Source of the DNA: Pseudomonadota bacterium
Lineage (GTDB): Bacteria > Pseudomonadota > Gammaproteobacteria > Steroidobacterales > Steroidobacteraceae
Assembly: GCA_021805275.1 (NCBI GenBank)
Contig: JAJZFQ010000006.1
Span: forward strand, 78,885-142,884
Direction of reading: 5' to 3'
Length of the DNA: 64,000 bases
Shown: positions 44,317-53,677 of the stretch, in pieces
Layout: each line of letters starts with the position of its first letter
Position numbering within the stretch: position 1 is the first letter of the stretch
Program-made: the position numbers and the translations under genes
Notes under the pieces: generated by a model
The model's database searches: none
The model's input: the letters and a program-made list of their open reading frames with translations, nothing else
What the model was told of the DNA's origin: nothing

Positions 44317-45048
44317 GTGCTGCGTGTGCTGATCGTCGATGACGAGCCCCCCGCCCGCGAGCGGCTCGGGCAGCTCCTTGCCGAAATCCCCGGCACGCAG
44401 CTTGTCGGCCAGGCGGCCACGGGCGCCGAGGCGCTCGAACTGGCCGCACGCCTGGCGCCGGACGTGGTGCTGCTCGATGTGCGCATGCCCGGACTCGACG
44501 GCATCGAGACCGCCCGCCATCTCGGCGTTCTGCAGGAGCCACCGGCGGTCATTTTCACCACGGCCTACGATCAGTACGCCGTCAACGCATTCGAGACCCG
44601 GGCGGTGGGCTACCTGCTCAAGCCCGTACGCCGGGACAAGCTGGCCGCCGCGCTCGCGCAGGCCGACCGCCTGACGCGCCCGCAGCTGCAGCGCTTGGCG
44701 GTCGCAGCGGGCGTGCCGCGCCGCACCCACCTCGCCGTACGCCGCCGCGAGCAGGTGCGCGTGCTTCCCCTCGAGGACATCCTGTACTTCCAGGCCGATC
44801 AGAAATACACGACCGTGCGGCACCTGCAGGGCGAGGACCTGATCGAGGAGCCGCTGCGCGCTCTGGAGGAGGAGCTCGGCGAGCGCTTCGTGCGCATTCA
44901 TCGCAATACCCTGATCAATGCCGCGCATGTGCAGGGTATCGAGCGCGACGCGGAAGGCCGCTACTGCGTGCGGCTGCGCGGCTGTGCGGGCGCCCTTGCG
45001 GTCAGCCGACGGTTGGCCGGGGAGCTGCTCGAGCGCTTCCGGGTCTGA
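44317..45048 (+). CDS. LytTR response regulator (AlgR-like)
   Basis: 243 residues from a GTG. The receiver domain (1-120) has acidic pair D8/D9, phosphoacceptor D54 in VVLLDVRMPG and switch lysine in YLLKPVRRDK. The C-terminal LytTR DNA-binding domain (about 140-240) shows DILYFQADQKYTTVRHL and RFVRIHRNTLINAAHVQGI. Encoded directly behind its cognate kinase. The pair sits beside argH and dapF, an order also seen near algR in pseudomonads (argH-algZ-algR). Confidence 0.9.
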   Translation: MLRVLIVDDEPPARERLGQLLAEIPGTQLVGQAATGAEALELAARLAPDVVLLDVRMPGLDGIETARHLGVLQEPPAVIFTTAYDQYAVNAFETRAVGYLLKPVRRDKLAAALAQADRLTRPQLQRLAVAAGVPRRTHLAVRRREQVRVLPLEDILYFQADQKYTTVRHLQGEDLIEEPLRALEEELGERFVRIHRNTLINAAHVQGIERDAEGRYCVRLRGCAGALAVSRRLAGELLERFRV

Positions 45049-45082
45049 CCACGCCCGGGCAGTTGGGGTATCCTCGCGCCCC

Positions 45083-45913
45083 ATGCGCATCGATTTCACC
45101 AAGATGCACGCCTTGGGCAACGACTTCGTGGTGTTCGATGCGCCGCTCGAGCGCTCGGCGCTCGCGGCGGGCCAGCTCAGCCGCCTCGCCAACCGGCATA
45201 CCGGCATCGGTTTCGATCAGGCGCTGGTGCTCGAGCCGCCCCGGCGAGCCGGGACGGCCGTCTTCTACCGCATCTTCAACGCCGACGGCCACGAGGTCGA
45301 GCAATGCGGCAACGGTGCGCGGTGCATCGCCGCTCTGCTCGCGGCCCGTGGCGCGGCGCGCGCCGGTGCCGTGACGCTCGACAGCCCGGCCGGGCTGATC
45401 GAGGCGCGGGTTTCCCCCGGCGGTACGGTCGCGGTGAACATGGGAGCGGTGCGCTTCGACCCCGCGGCGCTGCCGTTCGAGGCGCCGGCCGAGGCCGACC
45501 GCTACCGCCTCGAGGTCGACGGGGAGTCCGTGCAGATCGGCGCGGTGTCGATCGGCAATCCCCACGCCGTCCTCGGCGTCGATTCGCTCGACGCCACGCC
45601 GGTGCAGCGCCTGGGGCCGGCCATCGAGACCCATCGGCGGTTTCCCAAGCGTGTCAACGTCGGATTCATGCAGATCGTCGACCGGACGCACATCCGCCTG
45701 CGCGTCCATGAACGGGGCGTCGGCGAGACTCTGGCGTGCGGCACGGGTGCGTGCGCCGCGGTGGCGGTCGGGCGCCGTTGGGGCCTGCTCGATCCCGAAG
45801 TCAGCGTCGGCGCGCGCGGCGGCGATCTCACCGTGCGCTGGGACGGTCCGGAGGCCTCCGTCTGGTTGACCGGACCGGCCGAGATCGCCTTCCAGGGGCA
45901 CATCGATCTTTAG
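45083..45913 (+). CDS. dapF: Diaminopimelate epimerase
   Basis: Converts LL- to meso-diaminopimelate for lysine and peptidoglycan. 276 residues; starts MRIDFTKMHALGNDFVVFDA. The two catalytic cysteines are C75 (EQCGNGARC) and C219 (LACGTGAC). Length and all active-site loops are normal. It heads the dapF-DUF484-xerC group typical of gammaproteobacteria. Confidence 0.96.
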   Translation: MRIDFTKMHALGNDFVVFDAPLERSALAAGQLSRLANRHTGIGFDQALVLEPPRRAGTAVFYRIFNADGHEVEQCGNGARCIAALLAARGAARAGAVTLDSPAGLIEARVSPGGTVAVNMGAVRFDPAALPFEAPAEADRYRLEVDGESVQIGAVSIGNPHAVLGVDSLDATPVQRLGPAIETHRRFPKRVNVGFMQIVDRTHIRLRVHERGVGETLACGTGACAAVAVGRRWGLLDPEVSVGARGGDLTVRWDGPEASVWLTGPAEIAFQGHIDL

Positions 45914-45928
45914 GAGCCTGCACAGATC

Positions 45929-46639
45929 ATGACAACACGTGAAGCGCGCGGCATCGCCGCGGGCGAGATGGACGAGGAGTCCATCGCCACCTTCCTGCAA
46001 CACAATCCGGATTTCTTCGAGCGCCACCAGTCGGTGCTGCTGCGCCTGCGCTTGCCGCACGCACGCGGCGGCTCGACGATCTCGCTGGTCGAGCGGCAGA
46101 TCGAGGTGATGCGCGAGAAGCACGCAGCGCTCGAGAGCAAGCTGGCCGATCTGGTGGCGGTGGCCCGGGCCAACGACACCATCGCGGAGAAGCTGCACCG
46201 CTTCACGCGGCGGCTGCTGCATGCCGGCAGCCGTGCCGAAGCGGTGGGGATCATCGAAGCGAGCCTGCGCGAGGACTTCGACGCTTTTCACAGCGTGTTG
46301 CTGCTCACGGGCGAATATCCCGATCTCGTTCCGCAGCGCTTCGTGCGGACCCTGGCACGGGACAATCCCGGACTGAAGTCCTTCGAGACGCTCTTCAGCG
46401 CAGGCAAGCCGCGGTGCGGCCAGGCGCGCGACTCGCAGCGCGAATTGCTGTTCGGCCCGGACTGCGCGCAGATCGGCTCGGTGGCGCTGGTGCCGCTCAG
46501 CGAGAAGGGCGCGCCGCTCGGCTTGCTCGCGCTCGGCAGCCCCGATCGCGACCGGTTTCATCCCGGCATGAGCACCGAGTTTCTCGGACGTATGGCCGAT
46601 CTGATCGCCGATGTGCTGACGATCCGACGCGGCGCGTAA
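45929..46639 (+). CDS. DUF484 family protein
   Basis: A 236-residue cytoplasmic protein of the DUF484 (YigA) family, always found between dapF and xerC. The N-terminus FLQHNPDFFERHQSVLLRLR and the ISLVERQIEVMREKHAALES coiled coil are typical. The C-terminal part resembles a GAF domain (SVALVPLSEKGAPLGLLALG, then FHPGMSTEFLGRMADLI). Function unknown. Spaced 15 bp from dapF and 27 bp from xerC, so very likely one operon. Confidence 0.9.
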   Translation: MTTREARGIAAGEMDEESIATFLQHNPDFFERHQSVLLRLRLPHARGGSTISLVERQIEVMREKHAALESKLADLVAVARANDTIAEKLHRFTRRLLHAGSRAEAVGIIEASLREDFDAFHSVLLLTGEYPDLVPQRFVRTLARDNPGLKSFETLFSAGKPRCGQARDSQRELLFGPDCAQIGSVALVPLSEKGAPLGLLALGSPDRDRFHPGMSTEFLGRMADLIADVLTIRRGA

Positions 46640-46666
46640 GCGGCGGGCCGCGACCCAGGCGCCTCG

Positions 46667-47620
46667 ATGACCCCCGCAGCGATCGACTGGATCGAGCGTT
46701 ACCGGCGCTACCTGCTCACCGAGCGGCGCAGCTCGCCGCACACCGTCGAGAATTACCAGCGGGATTTGCACGCGCTGGTCGGGTACTGCGACCGGTTGTC
46801 GTTGTCGGACTGGACCGCGCTTGACGGGACGCATGTGCGCGCGTTCGCGGCGAGGCTGCATGCCGGGGGCCTTGCTCCGCGCAGCATCCAACGGCGGCTC
46901 TCGGCCGTACGCAGTTTCTATGACTTCCTGCTGCGCGAGGCGCAGGTGCAGCGTGGGCAGCGCGCCGCACCGCCCGTCGAGGCCGATCTCAGAGCACTGC
47001 GCACCAACCCGGCTGCCGACGTGCGTGCCCCGAAGTCGGCGCGGCGCCTGCCGGTGACGCTGGATGCGGATCAGATGGCCCGGTTGCTGGCGTTCACGGA
47101 GGCCACGCCGGTGGCGGTTCGCGACCGCGCCATGATGGAGCTGCTGTATTCCTCGGGGTTGCGTCTGGCGGAGCTCACCACACTCGATCTGGAACAGCTC
47201 GATCTGCGTGACCGGACGGTACGGGTGCTCGGCAAGGGGCGCAAGGAGCGGGCGGTGCCGGTCGGCCGAGTGGCTGCCGAGTCGCTCGAGCGCTGGCTGG
47301 GGCAGCGAGCGGCCTGGGCGGCCGCGAGCGAACGGGCGCTGTTCGTCGGGCGCGGCGGGCGGCGGCTCGGGCGGCGCGAAGTCCAGAAGCGCGTGGCGTA
47401 CTGGGCGCGCCGCCAGGGCCTGCCCCAGCATGTACACCCGCATCTGTTCCGCCACTCGTTCGCCTCGCACCTGCTCGAGTCGGGCGCGGAATTGCGCGGG
47501 GTGCAGGAGCTGCTCGGGCACGCCGACATCGCCACGACGCAGATTTACACCCATCTTGATTTTCAGCACCTCGCCCGCATCTACGACGCAGCGCATCCGC
47601 GGGCGCGCCGCAAGTCCTGA
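46667..47620 (+). CDS. xerC: Site-specific tyrosine recombinase XerC
   Basis: Resolves chromosome dimers at dif together with XerD. 317 residues. The N-terminal SAM-like domain has SPHTVENYQRDLHALVGYC. The catalytic domain has LLYSSGLRLAELTTLDLEQ (first Arg), LGKGRKERAVPVG (Lys), HPHLFRHSFASHLLESG (HxxR), ELLGHADIATTQIY and the nucleophilic tyrosine in QIYTHLDF. Context with dapF and DUF484 separates it from XerD. Confidence 0.95.
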   Translation: MTPAAIDWIERYRRYLLTERRSSPHTVENYQRDLHALVGYCDRLSLSDWTALDGTHVRAFAARLHAGGLAPRSIQRRLSAVRSFYDFLLREAQVQRGQRAAPPVEADLRALRTNPAADVRAPKSARRLPVTLDADQMARLLAFTEATPVAVRDRAMMELLYSSGLRLAELTTLDLEQLDLRDRTVRVLGKGRKERAVPVGRVAAESLERWLGQRAAWAAASERALFVGRGGRRLGRREVQKRVAYWARRQGLPQHVHPHLFRHSFASHLLESGAELRGVQELLGHADIATTQIYTHLDFQHLARIYDAAHPRARRKS

Positions 47621-47667
47621 GGCAGCCCGCTCCGTGCCCCTCCCCATCCGGCGATAGTGGCTGAACC

Positions 47668-48228
47668 ATGAGCGATTCCACGACGTTCAATCCGCACGGA
47701 ACGACCATTCTCGGCGTTCGGCGCAACGGTGCCGTCGCACTTGGCGGGGATGGCCAGGTCACCCTGGGCAATACAGTCATGAAGGGCAACGCCCGCAAGG
47801 TCCGGCGGCTCTACAACGATAAGGTGCTCGCCGGGTTCGCCGGCGGCACCGCCGACGCGTTCACGCTCTTCGAGCGGTTCGAGGGCAAGCTCGAGAAATA
47901 CGGCAATCTGACGCGCGCGGCCATTGAGCTGGCAAAGGACTGGCGCGCCGACCGTTACCTGAGGCGGCTCGAGGCGCTGCTGCTGGTCGGAGATCCGGGC
48001 AAGCTGCTCATCATCTCCGGCAACGGTGATGTCATCGAGCCGGAGCATGACGCCGCCGCCATCGGCTCCGGCGGCCCATTCGCCCTTTCGGCCGCGCGGG
48101 CGCTGCTCGGCGCCACCGAGCTTGGCGCACGGGATATCGTGCAGCGATCACTCGACATCGCCGCGGACATCTGCATCTACACGAACCGCAATCTGACCAT
48201 CGAGGAACTGCAGCAGCAGGCGGCCTGA
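47668..48228 (+). CDS. hslV: ATP-dependent protease subunit HslV
   Basis: Proteasome-like peptidase that forms the core of the HslUV protease. 186 residues with an 11-residue prosegment: processing between G11 and T12 ([10 protein letters not shown]) would expose the catalytic threonine T12. [20 protein letters not shown] and [17 protein letters not shown] are conserved. hslU follows after 28 bp. Confidence 0.97.
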   Translation: MSDSTTFNPHGTTILGVRRNGAVALGGDGQVTLGNTVMKGNARKVRRLYNDKVLAGFAGGTADAFTLFERFEGKLEKYGNLTRAAIELAKDWRADRYLRRLEALLLVGDPGKLLIISGNGDVIEPEHDAAAIGSGGPFALSAARALLGATELGARDIVQRSLDIAADICIYTNRNLTIEELQQQAA

Positions 48229-48256
48229 GCGGCTCGGTTAGGGAAACTCCACAGTC

Positions 48257-49594
48257 ATGTCATCACTTACTCCCCGCGAAATCGTTCAGGAGCTCGACAA
48301 GCACATCGTCGGGCAGGATGCCGCCAAGCGCGCCGTGGCCATCGCACTGCGCAACCGCTGGCGGCGCATGCAGATTCCCGAGCCGCTGCGCCAGGAAATC
48401 ACCCCGAAGAACATCCTCATGATCGGACCGACCGGCGTCGGCAAGACCGAGATCGCGCGGCGCCTGGCGCGACTCGCCAATGCGCCGTTCGTGAAGGTCG
48501 AGGCGACCAAATTCACCGAGGTCGGCTATGTCGGTCGCGACGTCGACTCGATCGTGAAGGAGCTCGCCGACGTGGCGGTCAAGATGACCCGTGAGCAGGA
48601 AATGGACAAGGTGCGCCAGCGCGCCGCCGAGGCCGCCGAGGATCGGGTACTCGATGCGCTGCTGCCGAAGCCGCGCATGATGGGCTTCTCGACCGATGAG
48701 CCGGCGCAGCCGCGCGACGCCGAGACGCGCGAGAAGTTCCGCCGCATGCTGCGGGCCGGCGAGCTCGCCGAACGTGAGATCGAGATCGAATTGCGCGCCG
48801 CGCCGATGGGCGTGGAGATCATGGCGCCGCCGGGGATGGAGGAGATGCAGCAGCAGCTGCAGTCGATGTTCCAGAACCTCGCTGGCAGTCGGACCCGCAG
48901 CCGCAAGGTGAAAGTGTCCGAGGCGATGAAGCTGCTCATCGAGGACGAGGCCTCGAATCTGATCAACGAGGAGGAGCTGAAGATCCAGGCGCTCGCGAAC
49001 GCCGAGCAGAACGGCATCGTGTTCATCGACGAGATCGACAAGGTGACGCGCCGCCAGGAGACGATGGGCGCAGACGTGTCGCGCGAAGGCGTGCAGCGCG
49101 ACCTGCTACCGCTCGTGGAAGGCTCAACGGTGACCACCAAGTACGGCCCGGTGAAAACCGATCACGTGCTGTTCATCGCCTCGGGTGCCTTCAGCCTCTC
49201 GAAGCCTTCGGATCTGATCCCGGAGCTGCAGGGCAGGCTGCCGATCCGTGTCGAGCTCGACTCGCTCAAGGTCGGGGATTTCGTGCGCATCCTGACCGAG
49301 CCGGACGCCGCGCTCACCGCGCAGTATCAGGCGTTGATGGGGACCGAGGGCGTGACGGTACAGTTCACCACCGAAGGCGTCCAGCGCATCGCGGAGATCG
49401 CCTTCCAGGTGAACGAGCGCAGCGAGAACATCGGCGCCCGCCGTCTGCATACCGTGATGGAGCGGCTGCTCGAATCGGTTTCGTACGACGCCACGGAGCA
49501 GGGCGGCTCGCAGGTGACCGTCGATGCCCGCTACGTCGAGGAGCATCTCGGCACCCTCGTCAAGGACGAGGACCTCAGCCGCTACATCCTGTGA
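48257..49594 (+). CDS. hslU: ATP-dependent protease ATPase subunit HslU
   Basis: AAA+ unfoldase that feeds substrates to HslV. 445 residues. [20 protein letters not shown] holds Walker A (about residues 57-64) and the pore-loop region contains [10 protein letters not shown]. The intermediate I-domain spans about 110-240, Walker B is [11 protein letters not shown], and the C-terminal tail [15 protein letters not shown] docks into HslV. A strong hairpin follows the stop. Confidence 0.97.
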   Translation: MSSLTPREIVQELDKHIVGQDAAKRAVAIALRNRWRRMQIPEPLRQEITPKNILMIGPTGVGKTEIARRLARLANAPFVKVEATKFTEVGYVGRDVDSIVKELADVAVKMTREQEMDKVRQRAAEAAEDRVLDALLPKPRMMGFSTDEPAQPRDAETREKFRRMLRAGELAEREIEIELRAAPMGVEIMAPPGMEEMQQQLQSMFQNLAGSRTRSRKVKVSEAMKLLIEDEASNLINEEELKIQALANAEQNGIVFIDEIDKVTRRQETMGADVSREGVQRDLLPLVEGSTVTTKYGPVKTDHVLFIASGAFSLSKPSDLIPELQGRLPIRVELDSLKVGDFVRILTEPDAALTAQYQALMGTEGVTVQFTTEGVQRIAEIAFQVNERSENIGARRLHTVMERLLESVSYDATEQGGSQVTVDARYVEEHLGTLVKDEDLSRYIL

Positions 49595-49609
49595 GGCTGT
49601 AATACGCAC

Positions 49610-49639
49610 CACCGGGCGGGCCGCGCGGCCCGCCCGGTG
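49610..49639. terminator. Perfect 13-bp hairpin between convergent hslU and dsbA
   Basis: CACCGGGCGGGCC and its exact reverse complement flank a GCGC loop. It sits 15 bp past the hslU stop and 6 bp from the dsbA stop on the other strand, so it can end transcription from both sides. No T-tract follows, which is common in GC-rich genomes. Confidence 0.65.
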
Positions 49640-49645
49640 CGCGGC

Positions 49646-50482
49646 TCAGGAGCCTTGCTGGTGCGTATGGTCCCAGGCGGTGAGGAAGTTGATCAGCGCG
49701 ATCAGCTGATTCTCGCCGCCGGCCTTGCCGACATCGGTACGGTAGCGGCCGTCGACGATGACGGTCGGGACGCTGTCGATCTCGTAAACCTGGTTGATTT
49801 CCTGGGCCTGCTGCAGCCGCGTGCTGACGTCGAAGGAACTGTACGCGTTGGCGAAAGCCGTGGGCGCAATGCCGTACTTTCCGGCGAACGCCTGCATCTG
49901 GTGCATCGTGTCCGCCTTACTGCTGCCGATCAGGATCGACTCGGAGTTGGTCTGCATCTCCTGGTCGTGGATGTAATGGAACGCCTGGTCGATCAGGTCC
50001 TTGCGGCCCAGCGCCTCGAACGTGTAGTAGAGCCGGGCGTGGGCTCGCTGGATCGGACCCCACATCACCGGTACCCGCACGAACTGCACGTAATCCGGCT
50101 TGCTCTTGCGCCACGCCTCGATGTACGGCTCGAGCGCGAAGCAGTGCGGGCAGGCGAGCCAGAACACCTCCATGACCTGCACCTTGCCGGGCGGGGCGTT
50201 GGTCGGCTGGGCCGGGGAAATCACCGAGTAATTGACGCCCGGCCGCCACTGACTGCTCGTCGGCAACGCCAGCGGGCTGTTGCTCGCCGCCGCTGCGTTC
50301 GCGCCGGAGGAGGCTGAAGCGGGGCTCTGCCCGCTCGAGCTTGCCGCGCTGGAGGTGCTTGCCGCCGGTGCGCTGGTCGTGGAGGAGGACGGGGCGCTGT
50401 TGCGCGTCGGAGCCGGCTGGCGTGAGCTGCAGGCGCACAAAACGAGAGCGAGTGCGGTGGATAATGCGAGCTGGCGGATCAT
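49646..50482 (-). CDS. dsbA: DsbA-type thiol:disulfide interchange protein, predicted lipoprotein
   Basis: Oxidises cysteine pairs in exported proteins. 278 residues from ATG 50482 (CAGGAGAG upstream). The signal MIRQLALSTALALVLCACSS has a lipobox-like end (LVLC with C16, a further C18), so the protein is probably lipid-anchored. A low-complexity S/A/P/T linker (about 20-78) precedes the thioredoxin fold, with active site C111-P-H-C114 (FWLACPHCFALEPY) and cis-proline in SVPTVIVDGR. Soluble E. coli DsbA is only about 208 residues; the anchor and linker account for the excess. It follows the cytochrome c4 gene by 26 bp. Confidence 0.9.
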   Translation of the reverse strand: MIRQLALSTALALVLCACSSRQPAPTRNSAPSSSTTSAPAASTSSAASSSGQSPASASSGANAAAASNSPLALPTSSQWRPGVNYSVISPAQPTNAPPGKVQVMEVFWLACPHCFALEPYIEAWRKSKPDYVQFVRVPVMWGPIQRAHARLYYTFEALGRKDLIDQAFHYIHDQEMQTNSESILIGSSKADTMHQMQAFAGKYGIAPTAFANAYSSFDVSTRLQQAQEINQVYEIDSVPTVIVDGRYRTDVGKAGGENQLIALINFLTAWDHTHQQGS

Positions 50483-50508
50483 GGGGCGGGACTCTCCTGA
50501 GGGGCTGT

Positions 50509-51279
50509 TCAACGCAGGCCTTGCACGTACGAAGCCACCGCCTGCATCTGCGCGGGAGTGAGGCGCTTGGCGATCGTGAACATCATGGTGCTGTTGGGTG
50601 TCGCCGTGGTGGCATTCGGTCCGCTGTACCGGGTGCCGCTGGCATAGTTCTGCAGCTGGGTGACGACGTAGGCGGACTGCTGCGCCCGCAGTGCCGGATA
50701 GCCGGACGCCGGGTTGCCCTGCCCGGTCGGGCCGTGGCAGGCGACGCACGCCGGTACGTCGGCCTTGGGGTCACCGCCGAGGTACAGCGCCCGCCCTGCC
50801 TTCCACAAGGTCGGGTCCGCCTCCAGTCCGCTCGGCGTCTGGGCGGCGAAATACACCGCCAGGTTGTCGATATCCTGGGGGCTCAGCCCCGCGGCCATGG
50901 CCGACATCATCGGATTCTGGCGCACGCCGGCCTGGAACAGGTGCAATTGTTCGACGATGTAGACGGCGTTCTGCCCGGCAAGGCGCGGAAAGACCGGGCT
51001 CACGCTATTGCCGCTCGGTCCATGGCACGCGAAGCACATCGTTGCCTTGATCGCGCCGGCCTGCACCGAGCCGTCGGTATACGGATCGGGGGTCACCGCG
51101 GTCGGCGCGCTGGGCGCCGGGGCGCTGCTGGCGGGCCCGGGCGGTGCAGCCGGTGCAGCCGGTGCAGCCGCGTGGGGCGCGGATGCTGCCGGCGCGGCCG
51201 CAGGGCCGGCGGTGGTGGCATGGGCCGCAAACGTCGCGGCAAGAACAGGGACGATCAGTAACGCGATTCTTTTCGCCAT
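50509..51279 (-). CDS. Dihaem cytochrome c4
   Basis: Periplasmic electron carrier, usually passing electrons to terminal oxidases. 256 residues: signal peptide (IALLIVPVLAATFAAHA), an A/P-rich linker to about residue 65 (partly from three tandem 9-bp repeats), then two haem domains with CxxCH at C82-C85-H86 and C178-C181-H182. Distal methionines lie in NPMMSAMA and NSTMMFTIA. Two similar halves of about 90 residues are the c4 hallmark. Encoded upstream of dsbA, divergent from engB. Confidence 0.93.
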   Translation of the reverse strand: MAKRIALLIVPVLAATFAAHATTAGPAAAPAASAPHAAAPAAPAAPPGPASSAPAPSAPTAVTPDPYTDGSVQAGAIKATMCFACHGPSGNSVSPVFPRLAGQNAVYIVEQLHLFQAGVRQNPMMSAMAAGLSPQDIDNLAVYFAAQTPSGLEADPTLWKAGRALYLGGDPKADVPACVACHGPTGQGNPASGYPALRAQQSAYVVTQLQNYASGTRYSGPNATTATPNSTMMFTIAKRLTPAQMQAVASYVQGLR

Positions 51280-51341
51280 GGCGCGCTCTCTAGTAAGGTT
51301 CCGACCGATGGTGCGAAAGCCGATGATTGTACACTAGGCCC

Positions 51342-51938
51342 ATGCTTCGATTTCCCCAAGCACGGTTTCTACTCAGTGCGGCCGCGCCCGCGCATTTTCC
51401 ACCCGACCAGGGCAGCGAGGTGGCCTTCGCGGGCCGCTCCAATGCCGGCAAGTCGAGCGCCATCAATGCCATCGTGGCGCACCGCGGCCTGGCGCGCTCG
51501 AGCAAAGCGCCCGGACGTACGCGTTTGATCAATTTCTTCACACTTTCCGAGCGCTCGCGCCTGGTCGACCTGCCCGGCTATGGCTATGCCAGCGCGCCGG
51601 AGAGCGAGCGGCGCACGTGGCCGGCGCTCATCGAGGCGCTGCGACGCCGGGCATCGTTCCGCGGGGTATTCCTCATCGTCGATGCGCGGCGCGGGATCGG
51701 CGAGGGAGACCAGGCATTGCTCGCCTGGGCGGCCGAGCGCCAGCGCCTCCACGTGCTGTTGAGCAAGTGCGACAAGCTCACTCGCAGCGAGGCGCGTCGG
51801 GCGCTCGCCGCCGCAACTGCGGCGCTCGGCGAAGGCATCACGGTGCAGCTGTTCTCGGCGCATAGCGGCACGGGCGTCGAACAAGCGCAACGGGTGCTGG
51901 GCGGGTGGCTCGAGACCGCCTCGCTGCAGGGGAATTAA
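51342..51938 (+). CDS. engB: Ribosome biogenesis GTP-binding protein EngB (YihA)
   Basis: Essential GTPase needed for 50S subunit maturation. 198 residues from ATG 51342. G1 GRSNAGKS at 31-38, a G2 threonine in PGRTRLINFF, G3 DLPGYGYA, G4 SKCD (the usual TKxD with serine) and G5 SAHSG. Located beside cytochrome c4 and dsbA, a common gammaproteobacterial neighbourhood. Confidence 0.95.
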   Translation: MLRFPQARFLLSAAAPAHFPPDQGSEVAFAGRSNAGKSSAINAIVAHRGLARSSKAPGRTRLINFFTLSERSRLVDLPGYGYASAPESERRTWPALIEALRRRASFRGVFLIVDARRGIGEGDQALLAWAAERQRLHVLLSKCDKLTRSEARRALAAATAALGEGITVQLFSAHSGTGVEQAQRVLGGWLETASLQGN

Positions 51939-51942
51939 AAGA

Positions 51943-51968
51943 CCCCGATGGCCGGGTGGCCACCGGGG
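51943..51968 (+). terminator. Hairpin after engB
   Basis: CCCCGATGGCC and GGCCACCGGGG pair with a single A-C mismatch around GGGT, 4 bp after the engB stop. No T-run follows. Further short hairpins (AACCCGG with CCGGGTT) lie just downstream up to about 52010, so a small RNA cannot be excluded. Confidence 0.5.
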
Positions 51969-52213
51969 CAGACCAACCCGGCACAGGTCTCGTGTGAACC
52001 GGGTTTTGACCCGCTCAGGGAGGGAAGCGGGGAGCGCCGTAGCGCTCAATGGATTCGAGTCGCTCCGCAGCGCAAAGTTCCCCGGTCCGGAGGGGTCCGG
52101 TGGAATCGTGATATGGTCACGCTCAAGCTCCGCCCGGCGCGCCGCCGCCCCCCCGGGGACTCTGGTCGGGCCGCGTGCCCCATGGGAGACTGCCTGCGCA
52201 AAGCGAGGAAACT

Positions 52214-53677
52214 ATGAAACTCCGTGATCCGAATCTGCTGCGTACGCAGGCCTATTTGGGGGGCCGGTGGATCAGTGCCGAGGGCGGCGCGGTCGCGACC
52301 GTGCGCAACCCCGCCACCGGCGCGACGCTCGGCACCGTGCCGCAACTCGGCGCAGCCGATACGCGTCGAGCCATCGAGGCCGCCCACGGGGCGTTCCCCG
52401 GCTGGGCGGCCCTGCCCGCGCGCGAGCGCGCCGCGCTGTTGCGCCGCTGGCATGGCCTGGTGCTCGAGCACCAGGAGGACCTGGCCACTCTGATGACCGC
52501 CGAGCAGGGCAAACCGCTGGCTGAGGCGCGCGGGGAGATCGCCTACGGGGCGTCGTTCATCGAATGGTTCGCCGAGGAAGCCAAACGCCTCTACGGGGAG
52601 ATCATCCCGCCGTACCAGATAGACCGCCGGCTGATGGTCCTGCGCCAGCCGGTGGGGGTGGCGGCCGCGATCACACCGTGGAACTTCCCGATGGCGATGA
52701 TCACGCGCAAGGCCGCCCCGGCGCTCGCCGCCGGCTGCACGTTCGTGTGCAAGCCAGCGATCCAGACGCCGCTCTCGGCGCTGGCGCTCGCCGAACTCGC
52801 CGCGCGCGCGGGCATCCCACCCGGGGTGTTCAACATCCTCACCGGCAGCGACGCGCAGGCGATCGGCGCGGAGCTCAGCACCCATCCGCTGGTCCGCAAG
52901 CTGAGCTTCACCGGATCGACCCCCGTCGGCAAACAGCTGATGGCGCAGTGCGCGAGCACGGTCAAGAAGGTGTCGCTCGAGCTCGGCGGCAATGCCCCGT
53001 TCATCGTGTTCGATGATGCGGACGTCGATGCAGCGGTGAGCGGCGCGATCGCCAGCAAGTACCGCAACAGCGGCCAGACGTGCGTCTGCGCGAACCGGCT
53101 GCTCGTGCAAAGCGGGATTCACGATGTCTTCGCCGCCAAGCTCGCCGAGGCGGTCGCGCGGCTGCGTGTCGGGGACGGTCTGGCCGGGGTCACCGATCAG
53201 GGACCGCTGATCGACGCGCGTGCGCTGGCCAAGGTGGAGCGCCACCTCGCCGATGCCGTGGCGCGGGGCGCGCGCATCCTGATCGGCGGTAAGCGCCATG
53301 CGCTCGGCGGCACGTTCTTCGAGCCGACCATCGTCGCCGGCGTTACCTCCGAGATGCTCGTGGCCCGCGAGGAGATCTTCGGGCCCGTCGCGCCGCTGTT
53401 TCGCTTCGAGACCGAGCAGGAGGCCATCCGGATGGCGAACGACACCGAGTTCGGGCTGGCCGCGTACTTCTACACCCGCGACCTGGCACGATCCTGGCGC
53501 GTCGCCGAGGCGCTCGAGTACGGCATGGTGGGGCTGAACACGGGGGTGCTGTCGACCGAGACGGCGCCGTTCGGTGGCATCAAGGAGTCCGGCATCGGCC
53601 GCGAGGGATCACGGCACGGCATCCTCGAGTACACCGAGCTCAAGTACGTGTGCATCGCGGTTCAATCCATAAGTTGA
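52214..53677 (+). CDS. gabD: NAD(P)-dependent succinate-semialdehyde dehydrogenase
   Basis: Aldehyde dehydrogenase of 487 residues, most like GabD, which oxidises succinate semialdehyde to succinate. Key residues: N157 in TPWNFPMAMITRKAAPALAA, the glycine motif FTGSTPVGK, E256 in LELGGNAPFIVFDDAD, and the catalytic C290 in NSGQTCVCANR (the CxC pair is typical of GabD). The C-terminal PFGGIKESGIGREGS is also a GabD trait. ATG 52214 has GAGGAAA upstream. No gabT or GABA permease is nearby, so the metabolic context is open. Confidence 0.92.
   Translation: MKLRDPNLLRTQAYLGGRWISAEGGAVATVRNPATGATLGTVPQLGAADTRRAIEAAHGAFPGWAALPARERAALLRRWHGLVLEHQEDLATLMTAEQGKPLAEARGEIAYGASFIEWFAEEAKRLYGEIIPPYQIDRRLMVLRQPVGVAAAITPWNFPMAMITRKAAPALAAGCTFVCKPAIQTPLSALALAELAARAGIPPGVFNILTGSDAQAIGAELSTHPLVRKLSFTGSTPVGKQLMAQCASTVKKVSLELGGNAPFIVFDDADVDAAVSGAIASKYRNSGQTCVCANRLLVQSGIHDVFAAKLAEAVARLRVGDGLAGVTDQGPLIDARALAKVERHLADAVARGARILIGGKRHALGGTFFEPTIVAGVTSEMLVAREEIFGPVAPLFRFETEQEAIRMANDTEFGLAAYFYTRDLARSWRVAEALEYGMVGLNTGVLSTETAPFGGIKESGIGREGSRHGILEYTELKYVCIAVQSIS

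Noticed and set aside
51143..51169. Three tandem 9-bp repeats GGTGCAGCC in the cytochrome c4 gene as a phase-variable tract
   Set aside because: The unit is a multiple of three, so changes keep the frame; it only lengthens the A/P-rich linker.
51939..52060. A 4.5S, 6S or Spot 42 type RNA downstream of engB
   Set aside because: Several hairpins exist but the conserved cores (for example GGTCAGGTCCGGAAGGAAGC of 4.5S RNA) are absent.
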